From: Bacillota bacterium
Lineage (GTDB): Bacteria; Bacillota; Clostridia; Lachnospirales; Lachnospiraceae
DNA length: 64,000 nt
NCBI GenBank assembly: GCA_023402845.1
Contig: JAEYFP010000004.1
Coordinates: forward strand, 1-64,000
Direction of reading: 5' to 3'
In this document: positions 9,316 to 17,950 of the stretch, one piece after another
Layout of the letters: every line of letters begins with the position of its first letter
Numbering within the stretch: the stretch's first letter is position 1
Made by a program: the position numbers and the translations under genes
The notes under the pieces: generated by a model
Database searches by the model: none
Told to the model about the DNA's origin: nothing
What the model saw: the letters and a program-made list of their open reading frames with translations, nothing else

Positions 9316-10595
9316 TGCTTCCTCCAAATAATATCATCTCTGCCAGGTCCGTTGCTGATCATCGTGATGGGGAAGCCGATCTGTTTCTCTATAAACTCAA
9401 TATATCTTCTGCAATTTTCCGGCAGTTCATCATAGTTCCGGATACCTCTTGTCTCACACTTCCAGCCCGGCAATACCGTAAGTACCGGCTTTGCTTTTTC
9501 AAGAAGCATCGTTGTCGGAAACTCTGTCGTCACCTTTCCGTCAATTTCATAACCGGTACATACAGGAATTTCATCAAGATAACCAAGCACATCAAGCACC
9601 GTGAAGGCAACGTCTGTTGTTCCCTGAATTCTGCAGCCATATTTGGAAGCGACACAATCAAACCAGCCCATTCTTCTTGGTCTTCCGGTCGTGGCACCGT
9701 ATTCACCGCCGTCTCCGCCCCTGCGTCTCAGCTCATCGGCCTCGTCCCCAAAAATCTCAGACACGAAAGCACCCGCACCGACCGCCGAAGAATAGGCCTT
9801 GCATACCGTGATGATTTTCCCTATCTCATAAGGCGGAATTCCCGCGCCGATCGCACCGTAAGCCGCAAGTGTCGAAGAAGAGGTAACCATCGGATAAATA
9901 CCGTGATCCGGATCCTTTAAGGAGCCGAGCTGTCCTTCCAAAAGCACCTGCTTGCCTTCCTTAATCGCATTCCATAAATAAAGGGAGGTGTCACACACAT
10001 AAGGCTCGACCATTCTTTTATATTCTATCAGAGTTTCGTACAATTCGTCGGCAGCAATCGGCTCTTGATGATAAAGATTAACCAGCATTACATTCTTAAG
10101 CTCTAAGACGCGCGCGATTTTTTCCTTTAAATCCTGTTCGTCACCAAACAGCTCACTCACCTGAAAACCAATTTTTGCATATTTATCGGAATAAAACGGA
10201 GCAATTCCAGATTTTGTAGAACCAAACGATTTTCCCGCCAGTCTTGCTTCCTCATAGGTATCAAATGCAATATGATACGGCATGACGATCTGCGCCCGGT
10301 CAGAAATTAACAGCTTCGGTGCCGGCACTCCCTTTGAAGTAATATCCGCAAGCTCCTTGAACAGCACCGGAATATTCAGTGCAACTCCGTTTCCTATAAT
10401 ACTTGTCGTATGATCATAAAAAACGCCTGACGGAAGTGTGTGCAAGGCAAACTTTCCGTAATTGTTTACAATCGTATGTCCCGCATTTGCCCCGCCCTGG
10501 AAACGAACAATAATATCCGCATCCTTCGCAAGCATATCCGTAATCTTTCCTTTGCCTTCATCTCCCCAGTTCGCTCCGACAATCGCTTTTACCAT
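9312..10595 (-). CDS. purA: Adenylosuccinate synthetase
   Basis: 427 aa from the ATG at 10595 with AGGAGGAATGCAGTT upstream. Converts IMP, aspartate and GTP to adenylosuccinate in AMP synthesis. N-terminal GANWGDEGKGKI holds the GDEGKGK phosphate-binding loop and catalytic Asp; GGANAGHTI follows at about residue 38; TTGRPRRMGWFDCVA near residue 300 is the GTP/aspartate-binding region. Full-length for the family. Overlaps the downstream HAD gene by 4 bases. A minus-strand promoter is seen at 10655-10683. Confidence 0.95.
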   Translation of the reverse strand: MVKAIVGANWGDEGKGKITDMLAKDADIIVRFQGGANAGHTIVNNYGKFALHTLPSGVFYDHTTSIIGNGVALNIPVLFKELADITSKGVPAPKLLISDRAQIVMPYHIAFDTYEEARLAGKSFGSTKSGIAPFYSDKYAKIGFQVSELFGDEQDLKEKIARVLELKNVMLVNLYHQEPIAADELYETLIEYKRMVEPYVCDTSLYLWNAIKEGKQVLLEGQLGSLKDPDHGIYPMVTSSSTLAAYGAIGAGIPPYEIGKIITVCKAYSSAVGAGAFVSEIFGDEADELRRRGGDGGEYGATTGRPRRMGWFDCVASKYGCRIQGTTDVAFTVLDVLGYLDEIPVCTGYEIDGKVTTEFPTTMLLEKAKPVLTVLPGWKCETRGIRNYDELPENCRRYIEFIEKQIGFPITMISNGPGRDDIIWRKQ

Positions 10596-10654
10596 AACTG
10601 CATTCCTCCTGTTATCATGACGCATCATAAGCATCGTTTCTTTCTTACGCTGTT

Positions 10655-10683
10655 ACTATAGCACAGCTTATTTCATAAGTAAA
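10655..10683 (-). promoter_or_regulatory. Putative purA promoter
   Basis: On the minus strand TTTACT and TATAGT are separated by 17 bases, and TG stands one base before the -10 (extended -10). It leads into the purA ribosome site about 60 bases downstream. Confidence 0.6.
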
Positions 10684-10712
10684 ATTAATATTATTTATAT
10701 CCGACATTAGCA

Positions 10713-10741
10713 TTGTTTATATTGCAAATTTATTATATAAT
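10713..10741 (+). promoter_or_regulatory. Putative promoter of the LysR gene
   Basis: TTGTTT and TATAAT with a 17-base spacer in an AT-rich divergent intergenic region, 28 bases before the LysR start. LysR proteins often bind such shared divergent regions, so it may also affect purA. Confidence 0.6.
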
Positions 10742-10768
10742 AAATAAAAACAGCATATGGAGATATAC

Positions 10769-11650
10769 ATGACAAACAACCTTGAACTCTACAAAGTGTT
10801 TTACTATGCCGCCAGAACTGGCAGCATCACCGGAGCTGCCGCTGAGCTCTCCATCACACAGCCCGCCGTCAGTCAGTCAATGAAGCAGTTAGAGAACCTT
10901 CTTGGCGTTAAGCTGTTCACAAGAACCGCCAAGGGCATCCGCTTGACGCACGAAGGTGCCGCTCTTTTTTCATATGTCGCAAAGGGTTATGAAAGCATCG
11001 GTCAGGGAGAGCAGAAGATCCGGGAGCTTCTCGACCTTGATCTTGGAGAAATCCGCATCGGAGCAAGCGATATGACACTTAAATATTATCTGCTGCCTTA
11101 TCTGGAAAAATTCCATGAGCAGTACCCAAAAATTAAAGTGACTGTTTACAACTCGCCTACACCGGAAACACTCTCGGCCATGACAGAAGGAAAAATTGAT
11201 TTCGGCATTGTCAGCTCTCCGCTCCCCGGCAATCTTGAGCTGACAGTTAAAAAAGTACGCGAAATCCATGATATTTTCATAGCAGGAAGCCGGTTTCTAC
11301 ATTTAAAAGGCCGGCAGCTGCCCTACCGTATCTTAGAACAGCTACCGGTCATCTGTCTTGAAAAAAATACAAGTACACGCCGTTATATCGACTCCTTTTT
11401 AAAAGAAAACAACGTCTCTCTTTCACCGGAATTTGAACTTGCCACAAGCGATATGATCGTTCAATTCGCACTTCGCAATCTTGGCATCGGCTGCGTCATG
11501 GAGGATTTTGCGGAAGAAGCGCTTGCAAACGGTTCCCTGTTTGCACTCACCTTTTCAAAAGAAATCCCTGTCCGCAATTTTTACGTCGTAAACCGCAAGG
11601 ATGATTCGCTCTCTTCGGCGGCAAAGGCGCTTCTCGCCCTGTTTCACTGA
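10769..11650 (+). CDS. LysR-family transcriptional regulator
   Basis: 293 aa from the ATG at 10769, chosen because GGAG lies six bases upstream; an ATG four codons earlier lacks this. The winged helix-turn-helix spans about residues 1-60 (ARTGSITGAAAELSITQPAV), followed by the periplasmic-binding-like effector domain. It is divergent from purA and runs tail-to-tail into purB with only three bases between the stops. Effector and targets are unknown; the adjacent purine genes are candidates by position only. Confidence 0.88.
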   Translation: MTNNLELYKVFYYAARTGSITGAAAELSITQPAVSQSMKQLENLLGVKLFTRTAKGIRLTHEGAALFSYVAKGYESIGQGEQKIRELLDLDLGEIRIGASDMTLKYYLLPYLEKFHEQYPKIKVTVYNSPTPETLSAMTEGKIDFGIVSSPLPGNLELTVKKVREIHDIFIAGSRFLHLKGRQLPYRILEQLPVICLEKNTSTRRYIDSFLKENNVSLSPEFELATSDMIVQFALRNLGIGCVMEDFAEEALANGSLFALTFSKEIPVRNFYVVNRKDDSLSSAAKALLALFH

Positions 11651-11653
11651 CTG

Positions 11654-13084
11654 TTATACATTAATTTCAGCCGTCACACCAAGCAGCTCTCTGTTTTCCG
11701 CAAGCAGCGGCTCAACGATCTCCTTAAGGAACGCTTCAACCTGTTCCTTCGCCCGTCCTGTATACTTGGCGGGATCCATCGTCTCCTCAAGCTGTGCAAG
11801 CGTCATGGGAAATACGGGATCGGCCGCAATCAGCTCCAGCAGATTGTTTTCAAGTCCCTTCTGCTTCACATTTGCACCTGCCTCCATTGAAAGCTCACGA
11901 ATACGCTCATGCAGTTCCTGTCTGTCACCGCCTGCCTTGACTGCGTCCATCATAATATTTTCTGTTGCCATAAACGGCAGTTCGCTTCTCAATCGCTTTT
12001 CAATTACCTTTTCATAGACAACAAGGCCATCCACAACATTCAGGCACAAATCCAAAACACCGTCGATTGCTAAAAATCCCTCCGGAATACTCAACCGCTT
12101 ATTTGCAGAATCATCCAGTGTCCGCTCAAACCACTGCGAAGCCGAGGTAATGGCCGGATTCAGTGCATCGATCATCACATACCTTGAGAGCGATGCAATT
12201 CGTTCCGAGCGCATCGGATTCCTTTTATATGCCATCGCCGAAGAACCGATCTGGCTCTTCTCGAACGGCTCCTCCACCTCTTTCAAGTGCTGTAAAAGAC
12301 GAATATCATTGGAAAATTTGTGTGCGCTCGCCGCAATGCCTGCAAGCACATTCGCAACGCGTGTATCCACCTTACGTGAGTAGGTCTGACCTGATACGGG
12401 ATAGCACTGTGTAAAACCCATCTTTTTTGCAATCATCGGATCGATTTTGTCTATTGTTTCCTGATTCCCGTCAAAGAGCTCCAAAAAACTCGCCTGTGTT
12501 CCCGTCGTTCCTTTGGAACCAAGCAGTTTCATCGTTCCAAGCACAAAATCCAGCTCTTCAAGATCCAGCAGAAACTCCTGCATCCAAAGCGTCGCACGCT
12601 TTCCTACAGTCGTCGGCTGAGCCGGCTGAAAATGCGTGAATGCGAGCGTCGGCAGTGCTTTATACTGATCAGAAAATTTTGCCAGCTCTGCAATGACGTT
12701 AATCAACTTCTTCCTGACAAGCTTTAATGCTTCGGTCATCACAATGATATCCGTATTATCCCCCACATAACAGGATGTCGCACCAAGATGAATGATTCCC
12801 TTTGCTTTGGGGCATTGCACGCCGTAAGCATACACATGGCTCATAACATCATGCCTTACTTCCTTTTCACGTGCCTTCGCCACATCGTAGTTAATGTCCT
12901 CCGCATGCGCCTTCAATTCGTCAATCTGCTCCTGCGTGATATGCAGACCCAACTCCTTTTCCGTCTCCGCAAGCGCGATCCAAAGTCTTCTCCATGTCCT
13001 GAATTTCATATCCGGGGAAAAAATATACTGCATTTCCCTGCTGGCATACCGTTCTGACAACGGACTTTCGTATCTGTCTGTCAT
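11654..13084 (-). CDS. purB: Adenylosuccinate lyase
   Basis: 476 aa. Cleaves adenylosuccinate to AMP and SAICAR to AICAR. The fumarase/aspartase-superfamily signature is SSAMAYKRNPMRSERI near residue 290; the common form is SSxMPYKRNP, so Ala replaces Pro here. HLGATSCYVGDNTD near residue 100 holds an active-site His. Its ATG overlaps the purC stop (ATGA at 13081-13084), so purC and purB form a coupled operon. Confidence 0.94.
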   Translation of the reverse strand: MTDRYESPLSERYASREMQYIFSPDMKFRTWRRLWIALAETEKELGLHITQEQIDELKAHAEDINYDVAKAREKEVRHDVMSHVYAYGVQCPKAKGIIHLGATSCYVGDNTDIIVMTEALKLVRKKLINVIAELAKFSDQYKALPTLAFTHFQPAQPTTVGKRATLWMQEFLLDLEELDFVLGTMKLLGSKGTTGTQASFLELFDGNQETIDKIDPMIAKKMGFTQCYPVSGQTYSRKVDTRVANVLAGIAASAHKFSNDIRLLQHLKEVEEPFEKSQIGSSAMAYKRNPMRSERIASLSRYVMIDALNPAITSASQWFERTLDDSANKRLSIPEGFLAIDGVLDLCLNVVDGLVVYEKVIEKRLRSELPFMATENIMMDAVKAGGDRQELHERIRELSMEAGANVKQKGLENNLLELIAADPVFPMTLAQLEETMDPAKYTGRAKEQVEAFLKEIVEPLLAENRELLGVTAEINV

Positions 13085-13785
13085 AGTCCCAACCTTCTGA
13101 ACACTTCCTGATAAGCCTCCTCGACATTCCCCATATCTCTTCTGAAACGGTCCTTGTCAAGCTTCTCATGCGTATGCACATCCCAAAGGCGGCACGTATC
13201 CGGTGATGTTTCATCGGCAAGCAGGATCTGACCATGATATCTGCCAAACTCAATTTTAAAATCAATAAGCTCAATGTCGGCCTGTAAAAAATATGCCTTT
13301 AATACATCATTAACCTTAAACGCATACTTTTTGATTATGTCAATCTCTTCTTGTGTTGCAAGCTCCAGCGCAAGTGCAAAATAGTCATTAATCAGCGGGT
13401 CGCCGAGCGCGTCATTTTTATAGCTGAATTCAATCGTCGGCTGCTTAAAAGGCGTTCCCTCTTCCACACCGAGACGCTTGGAAAAGCTGCCTGCTGCGAC
13501 ATTTCTGATAATGACCTCAAGCGGAACAATTTCAACCCTTTTTACTGCCGTCTCACGATCGCTTAACTCCTCGATCAAGTGTGTCGGCACGCCCTCCTTC
13601 TCAAGCAGCTTGAACACATGATTCGTCATTCGGTTATTAATCACACCTTTTCCGACGATTGTCCCTTTCTTTTCTCCGTTAAAGGCTGTCGCATCATCCT
13701 TGTAATCCACGATCAACACATCCGGATCCTCCGTTGTAAAAACCTTTTTTGCCTTTCCTTCATAGAGCAGTTCCATTTTTTTCAT
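13081..13785 (-). CDS. purC: Phosphoribosylaminoimidazole-succinocarboxamide synthase (SAICAR synthetase)
   Basis: 234 aa, full length. Makes SAICAR from CAIR, aspartate and ATP. Family landmarks: LYEGKAKKVF at the N-terminus, PLEVIIRNVAAGS, DFKIEFG and DETSPDTCRLWD. First gene of a purC-purB operon; two consecutive steps that use aspartate chemistry are thus co-expressed. AGGAG lies 11 bases before the ATG, slightly far. The promoter is at 13842-13870 on the minus strand. No purine riboswitch aptamer was recognised in the short leader. Confidence 0.95.
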   Translation of the reverse strand: MKKMELLYEGKAKKVFTTEDPDVLIVDYKDDATAFNGEKKGTIVGKGVINNRMTNHVFKLLEKEGVPTHLIEELSDRETAVKRVEIVPLEVIIRNVAAGSFSKRLGVEEGTPFKQPTIEFSYKNDALGDPLINDYFALALELATQEEIDIIKKYAFKVNDVLKAYFLQADIELIDFKIEFGRYHGQILLADETSPDTCRLWDVHTHEKLDKDRFRRDMGNVEEAYQEVFRRLGL

Positions 13786-13841
13786 AATTGTATATTCTCC
13801 TTTCGTGCTTCCTCACACGTTGTTTCTCAAAATCCATATAA

Positions 13842-13870
13842 AGTATAGACGATGAAAACTCAAATAGCAA
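13842..13870 (-). promoter_or_regulatory. Putative purC promoter
   Basis: Minus strand TTGCTA, 17-base spacer, TATACT; 57 bases before the purC start. Confidence 0.6.
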
Positions 13871-13889
13871 ATAAATTAACAAAAAATAG

Positions 13890-13917
13890 TTGTTTTTTAC
13901 CAGAAATGTATTATAAT
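13890..13917 (+). promoter_or_regulatory. Putative promoter of the PilZ gene
   Basis: TTGTTT, 16-base spacer, TATAAT on the plus strand, 66 bases before the PilZ start codon, back to back with the purC promoter. Confidence 0.6.
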
Positions 13918-13982
13918 CAAAGGAAACCCGCTTTAATAATTTCACCGCTTTCAGCATGATCCACGGAGCAGAGGTATTTAAT

Positions 13983-14354
13983 ATGGAAGAAAAAAGAGCC
14001 GACCGGCGTTTGGAGCTTGGTATCAAGCTTTCTATCTCAGATTTGTATAAAGAAAATACGAACACGATCATGGACATTTCCTCACCAATAGAGGTCACCG
14101 ACATTTCCGCAAAAGGCATCGGCTTTATTTCCGAGTGCATTCTTCCGATTGGATATTATTTCATTGCAAATCTGGAGTTGGACCGCGAACTTCCTCAAAT
14201 TATCACTGACGTCAGGATCATCCGAAGTTCCGCTATTGATAAGACCCGCTACCAGTACGGCTGTGAATTCGTGGCAATTTCTCCGCGTATCAAGCAAATG
14301 CTGATCGATTTTGAGGAGAAGCTGAAATATGCGGAGAGCCGGACTGATTGCTAA
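13983..14354 (+). CDS. PilZ-domain protein
   Basis: 123 aa from the ATG at 13983 (GAGG eight bases upstream). RADRR at residues 4-8 fits the RxxxR and DISAKG fits the D/NxSxxG motif of PilZ domains that bind cyclic di-GMP. It is a stand-alone PilZ domain with no partner domain. The target is unknown; a diguanylate cyclase is encoded at 37630-38718. Its stop codon overlaps the stop of the convergent ABC ATPase gene. Confidence 0.75.
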   Translation: MEEKRADRRLELGIKLSISDLYKENTNTIMDISSPIEVTDISAKGIGFISECILPIGYYFIANLELDRELPQIITDVRIIRSSAIDKTRYQYGCEFVAISPRIKQMLIDFEEKLKYAESRTDC

Positions 14355-15109
14355 ACCGTCATCTTTCCTACAAAAGCTTTTACACGCTCATTTTCCGACA
14401 TAAAGATTTCATCCGGCGTCCCCTGTATCTGAATGACACCGTTTTCCATAAAGATAATTCTATCTGAAAGCTCCCTCGCAAACTGCATTTCATGCGTCAC
14501 GATGATCATTGTCATATGCTTTTTCGCAAGCTCCTTGATTACTCGCAACACTTCTCCGGTAAGCTCCGGATCAAGCGCCGAAGTTGGTTCATCAAAAAAA
14601 AGCACCTTTGGCTTTAGGGCAAGCGCTCTTGCAATTGATACTCTTTGCTGCTGTCCGCCTGACAACTGGTGTGGATAAGCATTTGCCTTATCAGGAAGTC
14701 CGAGCTGATCAAGCAGCTTAATCGCCTGCTCTTTTGCTTCGTCCTTTGGCATCCCCAGCACGGAAACCGGCGCGTCCATAATATTTTTTAATACTGTATA
14801 ATGGGGAAATAAGTTAAAATTCTGAAACACCAGTCCGAAATATTGTCTGATTCTTTTTAACTCTGCATTTGATGCGTAAACACTCTTGCCATCCCCGTCG
14901 TTCCATACCGCTTTCTCCCCGAGATATGACAACTCTCCCGATTCCATTTTCTCAAGCATCGTCGCACAACGAAGAAGCGTCGACTTTCCCGAACCGGAAG
15001 GGCCGATAATTGAAACGACTTCTCCCTCCGCAACAGATAAAGAAATATCCTTTATAACCTCCAATTCATCAAAGCATTTCTGCATATGATTGATTTCCAG
15101 CAGATTCAC
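14351..15109 (-). CDS. Polar amino acid ABC transporter ATPase
   Basis: 252 aa starting at a GTG (15109) with AGGAGG eight bases upstream; the frame extends upstream into the permease gene but that part lacks a start signal. Walker A GPSGSGKST, signature LSGGQQQRVSIARAL, Walker B VLFFDEPTSALDPEL, H-loop VTHEMQF: the GlnQ/HisP group. Thirteen bases after the permease gene; third gene of the operon. Confidence 0.92.
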   Translation of the reverse strand: MNLLEINHMQKCFDELEVIKDISLSVAEGEVVSIIGPSGSGKSTLLRCATMLEKMESGELSYLGEKAVWNDGDGKSVYASNAELKRIRQYFGLVFQNFNLFPHYTVLKNIMDAPVSVLGMPKDEAKEQAIKLLDQLGLPDKANAYPHQLSGGQQQRVSIARALALKPKVLFFDEPTSALDPELTGEVLRVIKELAKKHMTMIIVTHEMQFARELSDRIIFMENGVIQIQGTPDEIFMSENERVKAFVGKMTV

Positions 15110-15122
15110 AGCTATATCCTCC

Positions 15123-15773
15123 TCACCTGTAATAAGAAAGCTTCTTTTCCAGCTTTTCCATTGAGAATGCAACGATAAGATTAAACAAATAATAGAATAC
15201 CGCAGCGATTACAAACGGCATCATCGTCGCTTGTGCCGCCACGATCGCCTTGGCAACCGTAAACATTTCCGAGACTGCGATTACAAACGCGAGAGAGGTA
15301 TCCTTTACAAGCGTAATCACCTCATTCGTCACCGGCGGCAGAATCCGCTTGATTACCTGCGGCAGGATAATCTTGACAAAGGTCTGCCTTCTGCCGTAGC
15401 CAAGCACCTTTGCCGCCTCATACTGTCCTATTGGCATCGATTCAATCCCACTGCGGTAAATTTCCGCAAAATAGGCGGCATAATTCAGCACAAAGCCAAT
15501 AATGACCGCAATAAAACGATACGCGGTCGTAATCCGGATACCAAACAAAAAGAAGGGTCCGAAGAAAACGACCATGAGCTGCAGCATCAAAGGGGTTCCT
15601 CTCATAATAGAGATATATACCTTTGTCACATTTCGGACAAGCGCATGCTTGGACATCCTGCCAAACGCAAGCACAAGCCCGAGCGGAAGCGAAAAAACAA
15701 GTGTCAGCACAAAAATCTCCACCGAAGTCAGCATCCCGCTCAAAAGCTGTAACAACATTGCTCCAATGCCCAT
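15123..15773 (-). CDS. Polar amino acid ABC transporter permease
   Basis: 216 aa with five predicted helices and the His/Glu/Gln/Arg permease pattern MRGTPLMLQLMVVFFG and an EAA-type loop (GQYEAAKVLGYGRRQTF). One permease gene only, so the channel is likely a homodimer. GGAGG precedes the ATG. Confidence 0.92.
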   Translation of the reverse strand: MGIGAMLLQLLSGMLTSVEIFVLTLVFSLPLGLVLAFGRMSKHALVRNVTKVYISIMRGTPLMLQLMVVFFGPFFLFGIRITTAYRFIAVIIGFVLNYAAYFAEIYRSGIESMPIGQYEAAKVLGYGRRQTFVKIILPQVIKRILPPVTNEVITLVKDTSLAFVIAVSEMFTVAKAIVAAQATMMPFVIAAVFYYLFNLIVAFSMEKLEKKLSYYR

Positions 15774-15802
15774 GATCTATCCTCCAAACCCTTATGTATG
15801 AA

Positions 15803-16585
15803 TTATTTTCCCAATACTACAGAATCCGTCAGATCCCATTTTTCTGCAATTGTTGCGAATGTACCGTCCGCAGCCATCTCATCGAGTGTCTTCTGTACCG
15901 TATCGCGAAGCTCGGTATTTCCCTTTAAGAAGCCAACACCATACAGCTCTGAAACAAGCTCATCATCCAAAATCACATAAGCATTATCACGCGCTTCGAT
16001 CTGGTACTTTGCAACGCCGATATCCAACGCGACCGCATCAACTGCGCCCGCTTCCAAATTTAAAAATGCCGTATTATAATCAGGTACAACGGTCAATTCC
16101 TTGAATGAAGCCAACAGTTCCTGACTGTCCTCGGAGTTCAACGCTTCGAGTGCTGATGAATCCGCCTGTGTAGCGACAGTCTTTCCGGCCAAATCCGCCT
16201 GACCGGCAATACCTGAGTCCTTGCCCACAACAAAAACCTGACTGTTGTCAACATAAGGGGACGACCATTCATACTTGTCAAGTCTGTCATCGCTCATCGT
16301 AAAACCGTTCCAGATACAATCAATCGAGCCGGATGACAGCTCCATGTCTTTGGAATCCCAATCGATCGGCTGAAGCTTGATCTCCCAGCCGTTTCTGCTT
16401 GCGACCTCTGCAGCAAGATCCAAATCAAAGCCCACATAAGCACCCGTTTCATCCTGATAGCCATAGGGTGGGAAATTAGCATCAAAGCCTACCGTAAATG
16501 TCCCGTCATCCTTCTTTGAGCCGCACGCACTCAACACGCTAAGTGCCATCGTAAGTGCAAGCACCAACGTAATTTTCTTTTTCAT
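15803..16585 (-). CDS. Amino acid-binding lipoprotein of the ABC transporter
   Basis: 260 aa. Signal peptide with lipobox (LSAC, cysteine about residue 21). SBP family 3 body: FTVGFDANFPPYGYQDE, GFDLDLAAEVASRNGW, and IDCIWNGFTMSDDR. First gene of the operon. Ligand is a polar amino acid; no residue here lets me choose between glutamine, cystine or basic amino acids. AGGAGGAATTT precedes the ATG; the promoter is just upstream. Confidence 0.92.
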   Translation of the reverse strand: MKKKITLVLALTMALSVLSACGSKKDDGTFTVGFDANFPPYGYQDETGAYVGFDLDLAAEVASRNGWEIKLQPIDWDSKDMELSSGSIDCIWNGFTMSDDRLDKYEWSSPYVDNSQVFVVGKDSGIAGQADLAGKTVATQADSSALEALNSEDSQELLASFKELTVVPDYNTAFLNLEAGAVDAVALDIGVAKYQIEARDNAYVILDDELVSELYGVGFLKGNTELRDTVQKTLDEMAADGTFATIAEKWDLTDSVVLGK

Positions 16586-16622
16586 AATAAATTCCTCCTC
16601 TGAGATAATCTGGGCTCTTTCC

Positions 16623-16691
16623 TGTGATCTGTTGATTTATCACAGTAAATTGCTACCTCGCCATAGTATCACGATTTTCTCGATAAATCAA
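16623..16691 (-). promoter_or_regulatory. Promoter and possible operator of the amino acid transporter operon
   Basis: Minus strand TTGATT (16686-16691), 17-base spacer, TACTAT (16663-16668). Downstream of the expected start lies a perfect 6-bp inverted repeat, TGTGAT at 16623-16628 and ATCACA at 16639-16644, which could be an operator in the 5' untranslated region. The binding protein is unknown. Confidence 0.55.
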
Positions 16692-16695
16692 CCAT

Positions 16696-17925
16696 TTATT
16701 CGTACAGACTCACGATTGCCAGTATTTCACGGGCATATTCAGGATAGTCTTTTACGATCTGTTCGATTTCTTTTTTGGAATCTTCCAAATTATACAAATT
16801 GAAATCAATGCCCTTGCGAAGACGCTGGCGCTGAACAATCAGACTGTGCCGCATTTCCTTCAGTTCATCCTCATAAATCAGCACTCCCGGCTGGTAGATC
16901 CATAGGGCCGGCTCCTTTATATGATAACGTCCGAGAAGCAGAAGCAGTTCCTTGCGCGCCTGCTCCATTTTCTGTGCGACTTTCTCCGTATGAGAACGAG
17001 CTTCCTTTTCCTCCAGATATTTTTCCCATATGTAATTCAGCTCGTAGGAATTGTTGACTTTATATTTCGTATAGGTATAGTCGATCAGGTTCGTGATGTT
17101 TACATACTTCACCTTAACAGTATTTTGCAGTGTAATAATCCTGTTCAGTTTTTTTTCCGCCCTCGTCTGGTTGTCCTGTGCACTGCGGTATAAAACGCTG
17201 ACAACAGTCAATGCGGCTGCCGCGACTGCGGCCATAATAAAATACGCGAGCTTGACATCCATACGCGGCAGGGAAGCTTTTAATACAATAAGCAGGCAGA
17301 CAACGAGAACCGCCGCAAATACGATAATTATTGCAAAGGTCTTTGCTCCTGCGGCTTTTTCATTCTCCTCCTTGTGCTGAAAAGCAAGCGCTCCCTTCTC
17401 TCCTTCCAGCAAATTCAAGTCGCGGCGCACTGCCATCTGGTACTCCTCATTCTTTTTGAGCCGTTCCAAAATCTGCGGAATTTCGTCCTCCATCCGTTCT
17501 ATTTCACGGTACTGTGCCTCTGTGATCTTGCTCACCGGGCGTTCATAGGCAGCCTCATCCGTTTCTATCTGTACAATTTTCATTGCAAGCTTTTTGATTT
17601 CATTCCGGTTGGATGCCGGAAGCGCAGACAGTTCCTCTAAATCAGTCAGCCGTTCCGTTACAAGCTGATACTCCGTCTTTTGTGATTCGACCTCTTTGGA
17701 AGAAGACGTCATCTGCTCACAGCAACCGCGAATATAGCTTTCGCGTTCCCTGTAATCCAGAACATTCAAGTCTCTCCTGCGCTTTGTAGAACGCTGCAGC
17801 ACATCAGGAACGGAACTTGCGTCCTCTCCCTCTTTAAGGTCCAGAGAAAAATCATCTTCCTCTTCTTCTGTAAATCCAAGTTTTTCTTTTATAAAACGGA
17901 ATAAATGAAATTGAAACGGTTTCAT
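16696..17925 (-). CDS. Coiled-coil membrane protein of unknown function
   Basis: 409 aa. I do not recognise a named family. Residues 1-45 are acidic and unstructured; 65-185 are strongly heptad-like coiled coil; two transmembrane helices lie at about 195-216 and 225-246 with a very short turn; a second coiled coil spans about 250-345, and the rest is charged. Both long ends should therefore be on the same side, probably the cytoplasm. Last gene of the four-gene operon that starts at 23726, 25 bases after the TPR gene. A membrane anchor or scaffold for its cytosolic neighbours is inference. Confidence 0.8.
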   Translation of the reverse strand: MKPFQFHLFRFIKEKLGFTEEEEDDFSLDLKEGEDASSVPDVLQRSTKRRRDLNVLDYRERESYIRGCCEQMTSSSKEVESQKTEYQLVTERLTDLEELSALPASNRNEIKKLAMKIVQIETDEAAYERPVSKITEAQYREIERMEDEIPQILERLKKNEEYQMAVRRDLNLLEGEKGALAFQHKEENEKAAGAKTFAIIIVFAAVLVVCLLIVLKASLPRMDVKLAYFIMAAVAAAALTVVSVLYRSAQDNQTRAEKKLNRIITLQNTVKVKYVNITNLIDYTYTKYKVNNSYELNYIWEKYLEEKEARSHTEKVAQKMEQARKELLLLLGRYHIKEPALWIYQPGVLIYEDELKEMRHSLIVQRQRLRKGIDFNLYNLEDSKKEIEQIVKDYPEYAREILAIVSLYE

Positions 17926-17950
17926 AGTTCCCCTTTCTTCTGTTTGATAC

